Positions 57,620-64,000 of a stretch of 64,000 nucleotides of DNA are shown piece after piece. Source of the stretch: Sorghum bicolor (lineage: Eukaryota; Streptophyta; Magnoliopsida; Poales; Poaceae). The DNA lies in assembly GCF_000003195.3 (NCBI RefSeq), contig NC_012870.2, positions 50,286,396 through 50,350,395 on the forward strand, in the 5' to 3' direction. Made by a program: the position numbers and the translations under genes. The notes beneath the pieces were generated by a model. That model searched no databases, was not told where the DNA came from, and saw only the letters and a list, made by a program, of their open reading frames with translations. The first letter of the stretch is position 1. Every line of letters begins with the position of its first letter.

Positions 57620-59568
57620 GCTCCTCTAGCGCCCTTTCACGAAACCTCTAACAAGCTAGAAAAGGTCTTCATAATGAGCTAAAGCCAGAGCCATATAACC
57701 CTCATGGTTGTACGAGTTGTTACAGCTTTTGCCAAGGGATAAGTCCTTATGGAGGGTCAAGATCAATCCAGCAAAAGCCAGAGTTCTTTCCACCCTTTAT
57801 ATTCAAGTTGCTAGAAAGCTTATTTTATTGTTTATTGTATATTCTAATATTCATGTTACAAGATCATGGATTAATAATCAAGCACTAGCAAGAACTACCC
57901 ACATGCATATCCAAATAGGTAACAAGGAATTCAGGATAATAATCATCTATGATTTTGCTAAGGTCATCAAGGTGGACACATGCATATGATATATGTATTA
58001 AAAGTGTGTAGGTAACAAGGATGATCCCAAGTTATACTTGCCTTGATCAAGGCTCTCCTGAGCCTGCTGCTGGTCTTCAAAAGATTGACCTTGATCACCA
58101 ACGTATCGCTCACCGTCTATACTCAATCATCAATCAACAACACGCAATCCAATGTAGACATTCATACACGAAGCAAACAAGTTATTATTAGAACAATACA
58201 CCAAACAGTGGTAAAACAAATATAAAAGTTTATCAAAATATTCTACGCAGCGCTACGATCACACAAACGTAAAGTTCACAAAATTCAGAATTAAAACGTA
58301 GAAGATATGAATTTTCCAAGATTTCCTATAGATAAATAATTAGTTAAATACTATTGCATGATTAAAAAGTTTCAAAATAGAGAATTAATACGCCTAACAT
58401 ATACGAACCTAACGCAATTTGAATGGACAAAAATGGAGTTAAATCGAATATTTTATGAGCAAAACAAAATCAATGGCAATTCTTTAAATACTGGAAAGCG
58501 TAATTTGATTCAAACCGACAAAAATACGCTTTTAGAAAATGAAAACGTAAACCAGAAAATACGTAAAGGACGGCGGGTTGATTACTCACATCCTGGGGGT
58601 CTCTTTAGCAAAATAACCCCTGAAGGGGTATCTTCTGTTCTGGTGCGTCGGATTTCAATCGGACGGTTGAAATCGCGCAGGGGTGAGATCCGGCCGACTG
58701 CCTCGCCGGAACAGGAGCCCGACACGGCGGCGCCATGGCCGGAGGAGCCGAGCTCGGTGGCGCTCATGGTTTCGACGACTCAGAGCCTCCCTGGAAGAAA
58801 GAAATGCACTGGGCGGAAGAGGAGCTTACCCCGAGCTCGCCTAAGCACCTTTCTAAGGCCAAGGACGCGAGTATGGAGCTCGCGGTGGCGGCGAGAAGAA
58901 CTTTGCTCGGCGAGATCCCAAAACGCAAGAAAACGGCGGCTAGGGCACGGTTTGGCAATTTAGATGCAAAGAGGAGTTCGCTGCAGTGTTAGGGAGTCTT
59001 ATAGGACGCGATTGAGCAAGAAATCCCGGGTTCGTCGGGATTTGGAAGGTGCGGCTTGAGTCCGGGTTGGTGACGGCGCGAGGAAGAAGGGAAACGGGAG
59101 GAAGAGGCGCTGACTTGTGGGGCCCGGCTGTCAGCCACCGAATGGAGAGGGGCACGCGGCTGCCTGGCCACTAGGTCGCTCATAGGCCGAGAGAGGGAAT
59201 AGGCCGAACGAGGGGAGAAAAGGGGGAAGGGTGCTAGGCTGCGGGGAAGCTGGTTGGGCTGAGCGCGGGGGAGAGGAAAAGCTGTGCTGCGGCCTGCGGC
59301 CAGCTCCCAGGGATTTCTCCCCTTTAACCTTTTCTTTTCAAAAACATTTTCCAACTAGAATTCTGTGCACAAATTATTTCTATGCAAAAGCAAAGCAAGC
59401 AAAACATAAAATATGCTCCAGCATGAATGCATAACCATGTTTCTAATCCTAGGATGAATTTTAATCACCATAAAATTATTTATTTGCTAGATTGAAAATG
59501 CTCACCAAAAATACTTAAATAAATCAATTTAATTCCTATTAATTGAAATAAAATTTTTGGGTGTTACA
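57620..59568 (-). repeat. Right LTR of the Tekay element, second piece
   Basis: It continues from 38312 after excluding the CACTA and its TCA duplication, aligning with 20676-22177 and 31598-32065 of the left LTR. It ends GGGTGTTACA and is followed by the ATCAA duplication. Confidence 0.92.
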
Positions 59569-59573
59569 ATCAA
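59569..59573. repeat. Target-site duplication ATCAA, right copy (Tekay element)
   Basis: It pairs with 19805-19809. Confidence 0.75.
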
Positions 59574-60218
59574 TAATTCCCCCAAGCTTACCTTTTGCTA
59601 GTCCCTTGGCAAACCAAGCCTAAGCAGTATATGTATTTGGATCAAGAGTTGCAACAATGTTTTAATTCTTTCCAAGTACACATGTTCCCAAACAAAGATT
59701 CTCCTCGAGATTAGTTAATAATTGCTATAATATTCAAACTTACCTGTTTTACCTTTAACCATGGAGCCTTACAACTTTTGCATGAGTCTTGAGCAATCAG
59801 AAAACAAAACAATCAGGTCAAGCACTATGTCTCAAATTCTTTGCAGAACCATTATTTCGGAGTTTTTTTATAAGTTTTCAAAATAAAACTCAGAGCTTAA
59901 TTGTATGACACCCTCAAGTCTCTCAATATATGTGGTATTTATGGTTCTCTCTTGAGGCATTAATGATGTTATGGCTCCTATAGCTAAAGAGGTATATATA
60001 GTAGAGCTTATAGGAGTGCTAATAACAAGGATGGGCATACTTGCAATGCATATATTGTAAAGTCAAATAATGGATCCACAGAGAATTGAGGCATACAATC
60101 AAACCAAGGTGTGCATGTGTATGGAAAATGGTGGATAGGTGCATTTGTGGTATTTGTGGCTAATTTTTATTTCTTTTGGAACAGCTCTCTATTGAAACTT
60201 TTCAGGAAAGACATGGGC

Positions 60219-60302
<84 letters not shown>

Positions 60303-60745
60303 CAGGGAGGCGGGCATCTAGTACCCATTGTTTTAATTACTGGGACACTTGTCCATCTTTTACTCCCTTGTCTTCTTTTATATTTTTGGCATAGCCACAT
60401 GTATCCTTTGAATACAATAAATGATCAGAGAGGTAATAACCTGAACTTAGAGCATTTATGAAGGGCTTTATCCTATGGGTATGGTTTATGTTGGTGTTTA
60501 CTCCCAGTGTAGGAGAAAAACATGATTGATGAACATGGAATGGAAATGATTGCGATTACTCCTAGTGTGGGAATAATGCATATGTGAACTAGAGTGTGCA
60601 CGTGATCTTGGTTTTAAAAGCATGACAAGACTCTCGTAAGGTATACTACAAAGGTTGACTAAACTCAATGCAAAGCAAGTAGCATAAATGTGCAAAAGTT
60701 TTCCTAACTCTAGATTATATATGGCTTTGGTAGGATTTCAAACTT
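59574..60745 (-). mobile_element. 3' interior of the older minus-strand LTR element (host of the Tekay insertion)
   Basis: On the minus strand the purine-rich GCTTGGGGGAATTATTGA leads into the LTR sequence found at 19804 and leftward. The region is non-coding and AT-rich, with an (ATT)n tract. Its right part is cut by the LTR at 60746. No pol domain was seen. Confidence 0.5.
60219..60302. repeat. (ATT)n microsatellite, about 28 copies
   Basis: Perfect triplet run in the 3' interior of the outer element. Poly-Tyr and poly-Leu frames through it are artefacts. Confidence 0.97.
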
Positions 60746-61472
60746 TGTTGGTGCAAAAGCTGATCTGCAAACACAAAGGGCTAATACTCGATTCAAACGT
60801 TAAGGCGTGCCAGCCGATTTGACCCTACTATCGGCAAAGGTGGTAACACGAACACTTTGGTCCCGACAACAGCGATGCGCCTGGATGTCACGGCCTAGAG
60901 GTGTTCACGCGGAACTCGAGAATACGCCGAGCTTAAGTCGACGAATTCCTAAGAACTCGTAGTAAAAGGAAAATATGACGAAGTCGTCGAAAAAGTAGAT
61001 GCTGGAATATGAGTAAAAACTTGTGTTTGATTGATTGATAGATATCTCATTACATTGCCCTAGGGTCTACATTTATACCCTGTCCAAAGAGCTACAACCA
61101 GACACGACTAGGATTCCAATTCCAAATTAAACGGAAATCGTATACAAAACGAATTCTAATAACTAAGGAAAACATTAAACTACCCTTTCGTAACCGACCG
61201 GGACACCACCACGGTTCAATCGGCAACCTCCACGCTTTTCTTCAGAGTCATCGGCAGACCACCTGTTGCATTCATCGGCAGACACCAGCATCGGTCATCG
61301 GTACGAGCACGTCACCACCCCCGGACTTAATCATCTTCAGCTATTTTACATCGGTAATTACCTCCATCGGGAACTCCCCTGTAGACTAGTTACCATTGTT
61401 TTATGTGCCGATCTAAATCCTATTGACTTCTGGTGTGCATTAAAAGACACGTGTCCAAAAACGGTGTCAACA
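60746..61472 (-). repeat. 3' LTR of a further minus-strand retrotransposon
   Basis: The 727-bp block starts TGTTGGTGCAAAAGC and ends GGTGTCAACA, with TG..CA ends. A TATA box (GGGTATAAAT on the minus strand) lies at 61071-61080. On its right a purine tract (CCGAAATTGGGGGGCATG on the minus strand, 61473-61490) fits a polypurine tract. The element interior therefore extends right, beyond the window. The partner LTR and TSD are outside. Confidence 0.75.
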
Positions 61473-61872
61473 CATGCCCCCCAATTTCGGAGTATAAAAT
61501 CATTAATGCTCTGATATTCTCTGCAGTTAATGATGCCTTTCCGCAATTACTTCTTCTAATTTGGTAATCAAATCACCAAATCTGAACAACCTCATCCCGA
61601 CTCTTCTGTAGCTTCCTCGAATTCCTCAACTTCCTGAACGAATCTCCCCAGAACGCGCTCATCGGCAATATGACCGTTAGAGAAAACTACCGATGGACCG
61701 ACCAGGCGATCTTGCACAGTAAAATATCTTCCAAACTATGACCGCTTGCCGTCAAATCACCTGCACAATCCCTTGATTACCGTGCGAACAGTTACCATAT
61801 CCACCTGAACACCCTCGGATTTCACGGATGCGGCAAAGAGATAAGTCATATTTGCCCCTGCCCGTTTTGTCC

Positions 61873-61880
61873 TATAAATA
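61873..61880 (+). promoter_or_regulatory. TATA box of the PMD gene
   Basis: CTATAAATAC lies about 160 bases before the ATG at 62031. A CT-rich leader follows (CTTCCTTCTTGG, CTTCTCC). Confidence 0.6.
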
Positions 61881-62030
61881 CTTCCTTCTTGGGTACTCCT
61901 TCTCCATCATGTCATTCTACAGCCCAAAATCTACTTTCCTGGCGGCGGCATCACCCGAGAACCTCAGGAACTTCATCAAGAGTTTTCTTCGCCAATCCTC
62001 CAAGTCTTCGATCCTCTTTCTTGCGAGAAA

Positions 62031-64000
62031 ATGGCCGTCAACTTCGTCGTTCCTGAGGTCAGTTTACCAGCCTTCTTTTTCCGTACTCTTGCTGTACCCC
62101 TGTTCATCCGCAATCCCCTTCACTGAATACTTCCTTTTCTCTTTGTTCTTCTTTTTATCCTCAAAAACTTTTAGGATTTGGCCGATAAGATCATAATCCA
62201 TACTGATCAACCTCACCTCCAATGTCTCGGCCCGCGGAAATCCAGATCCTACCGATCTAATAAACGCAGAGACAAACAGAATCCCCTTTAGAGCCGAAAA
62301 CTTCTCCCTAGATCTATGGAAGGATGCCTTCTGCTCCTAGCCCAGCCCTACCAAGGATGGAAGGATTGGTTTCTGAGAGTCAGTCATTCAAATGAGGTCC
62401 AATGGAGTGAGCGGAAGTTAGACCAGTGCATTAGATTGTCTCTTGCCGATATGGAGAGGAATGAGTCACTGCTAATTGCTGCTTCGTACTTTTGGTCAGA
62501 CACGCTCAATGCTTTTGTGTTTGGCCACAGCCCTGCCTCACCTACTCTTACCGATGTACTCATGCTCACCGGCTTAGACATATCCACTGCCGACAGCAGC
62601 CATCTGTTCGACACCAAACCCAGTGCTAAAGTAGAAACTCGCGCTATCGGCGGTTGGTCTGGATATATTCAGAAGTACCGAAAGACAGGGTCTGTCGGGG
62701 AGAGGGAGCAGATAATTTTCCTGAACATGTGGTTGGATAAGTTTGTGTTCTACGGCCGATCGGCAGGACCAACCTCTGTTTATTTATCGGCAGCAGAAAA
62801 ACTAGCCACTGGTGGCCGATTTCCTCTTGGCCGATACTTGCTTGGTGCTGCTTATCACCTTTTCATCAAGTATCTAAGAAATTCTTGCTAGGGCAGCCCA
62901 TCGGCAATCTAGGAGGGCCCTGGTGGTTCATCAACATGTGGCTAAGTGTCCACATGCATAAGCGCCTTGGATTTGACCTCTTTGCACAACGCTTCCCTAG
63001 AGATATAGCTGAAGACCATGAGCTGGATGAAGAAGAATCGGCAACTCGTTCCCCTCTGAACTATGGTGAAGCAGCCATAGTTTTACCTGGCACTAGAGGA
63101 AATGAAGATCAGGTCAGCCGATTCTTCCAGACTCTTTATGAAGGTCTGGCCAAAGAGCAGCGAGCATGGATGCCCTATGAGGACCCAGACACCAGATTTC
63201 CTCTGACTTTTCACCCCTTTGATAACGCTCTCAATAAGGACCAGGATCTGATGATGGCAATCATCACTCCAAGAGCTATACCAGTGAACTTCTTTGGTAG
63301 TGGAAAAGCCTCCAATCTGACTTACGAATTCTACAACCCATCGGCACTAGCTCGCCAACTAGCCTTTGGACAGCTACCGATTGCGCTCTGCTACGCCGAT
63401 GTGGTGAAACCAAGGGAAACCATAACCAGCAATCTCGAGTGGACTAGAATAGATCAACTTCCACCAAATGCCGATACAGACGTTGATCTATCGGTTTGGA
63501 TTCCGGTTCTCTTCATCACCCAAGCATATAAGCAGTGGTGGGAAGAATGGAAAGAACACCTGTTCTGCAAATCGGCCCTCACATACCGTGGCATGATCGA
63601 CTCCAAGTATAAAATTCCCGAGAACACTGTAAGTTTCCAACCGATGTTTCAATCTTCTTATATTACTTTCATTTTCTATCAGTAACTTACTTTCTCTATT
63701 TTTTACAGGTCGATGATACGCCGCCATCAGTTAGCAGAAGTGGCAGGCCGATTGAACTCCTTCCATCAGGCCCGATCACTTTGATCGGCAACAGCGCTCC
63801 AAGCTTTGCGGCTTTAATGCACCCGGGTGTGCGGTTCAAGAAAATCACCACCAGGCGAGCGAAAACATCCCCATCGGTAGCTGCCACTGCTTTGGCGCAA
63901 GCTTTCAAGGTTAATTCTTGGCCTCTTCAACTTATACCGATTCCATTCTTACATTTACATAACTTTTCAGGACACATCGGCTGGCATGGGAACCCCATCG
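62031..64000 (+). pseudogene. Plant-mobile-domain (aminotransferase-like) gene, frameshifted, right end outside the window
   Basis: Exon 1 is 62031-62057 (MAVNFVVPE) with donor GTCAGT. Exon 2 starts at 62175 (DLADKIIIHTDQPHLQCLGP). A frame change after GP gives GNPDPTDLINAETNRIPFRA, and another near 62325 gives AQPYQGWKDWFLRVS. Then comes the PMD core: LLIAASYFWSDTLNAFVFGH, LTDVLMLTGLDIS, KYRKTGSVGEREQIIFLNMW. One base is lost near 62865, and the next frame gives LGQPIGNLGGPWWFINMWLS. The exon 2 donor is GTAAGT at 63629. Exon 3 is 63709-63909, with exon 4 from 63971. Plant mobile domains occur in nuclear proteins such as the MAIN/MAIL group and in transposons. Three frameshifts indicate a pseudogene. 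Clean GT-AG introns and an own TATA box suggest a captured genomic gene. Confidence 0.75.

Larger units (their letters stand above)
61473..64000 (-). mobile_element. Interior of the minus-strand LTR retrotransposon (partial), carrying an antisense host-type gene
   Basis: It is assigned from the LTR and polypurine tract at its left. The only coding signal visible is on the opposite strand (PMD gene, 62031-64000). Tat-lineage elements of grasses are known to carry extra ORFs between pol and the 3' LTR, some antisense and with a plant mobile domain. This fits that pattern, but no pol sequence is inside the window to confirm the lineage. Confidence 0.55.

Noticed and set aside
60111..60461. ORFs with poly-Tyr or poly-Leu runs
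   Set aside because: Translation of an (ATT)n microsatellite in non-coding retrotransposon DNA.

Overview
This window is transposon-dense nuclear DNA from a grass, most likely a panicoid such as sorghum, Miscanthus or sugarcane. That placement is an inference. It rests on CACTA elements with TTTAGTCCCGG/CACCGGT subterminal palindromes, Stowaway-type MITEs, long-LTR chromoviruses and plastid clpP fragments that read through without an intron. No bacterial-type operons, CRISPR arrays or RNA genes of host origin are visible. I see one plausible intact host gene, a minus-strand Ole e 1-domain His/Lys/Pro-repeat protein in two exons at 9888-11606.

Layout. 1-1849: pol fragment of a Tat-lineage Ty3/Gypsy element. 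1850-7330: right half of a CACTA element (satellite, promoter, gutted TNPA/Ulp1-type gene, subterminal repeats). 7331-9887: intergenic DNA with two MITEs and a solo CACTA right end. 9888-11670: the host gene and its promoter. 12124-13999: remnant of a third CACTA with TNP2 fragments. 14000-17901: a very long LTR remnant. 18180-19804 and 59574-60745: pieces of an old minus-strand LTR element. 60746-64000: another minus-strand LTR element carrying an antisense, intron-containing plant-mobile-domain (PMD) gene.

The core, 19810-59568, is a three-element nest resolved to the base by target-site duplications. A minus-strand Tekay/Del-type chromovirus has TSD ATCAA at 19805-19809 and 59569-59573. 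Its left LTR is interrupted by an Athila-type element at 22178-31592 (TSD CTGAC, two 1230-bp LTRs). Its right LTR is interrupted by a 19.3-kb CACTA transposon at 38313-57616 (TSD TCA). By-eye LTR divergence is about 3.6% for the Athila element and about 4.4% for the part of the Tekay LTR pair I compared, which fits the order of insertion.

The CACTA carries a small GRF zinc-finger gene, a TNP2 transposase, an internal satellite, and a Transposase_24 gene whose downstream exons encode a Ulp1-type (C48) protease. Its TNP2 gene is split by about 7.0 kb of scrambled organellar DNA (fragments of rpoC2, clpP, ndhF, rps14, atpB and mitochondrial 26S rRNA, plus a Gypsy reverse-transcriptase scrap). 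That is the pattern expected of mitochondrial DNA already loaded with plastid pieces. All the large transposon genes carry nonsense codons or frameshifts, so they look dead. The exception is the extra 209-residue ORF downstream of pol in the Athila element, which is intact and has its own TATA box.
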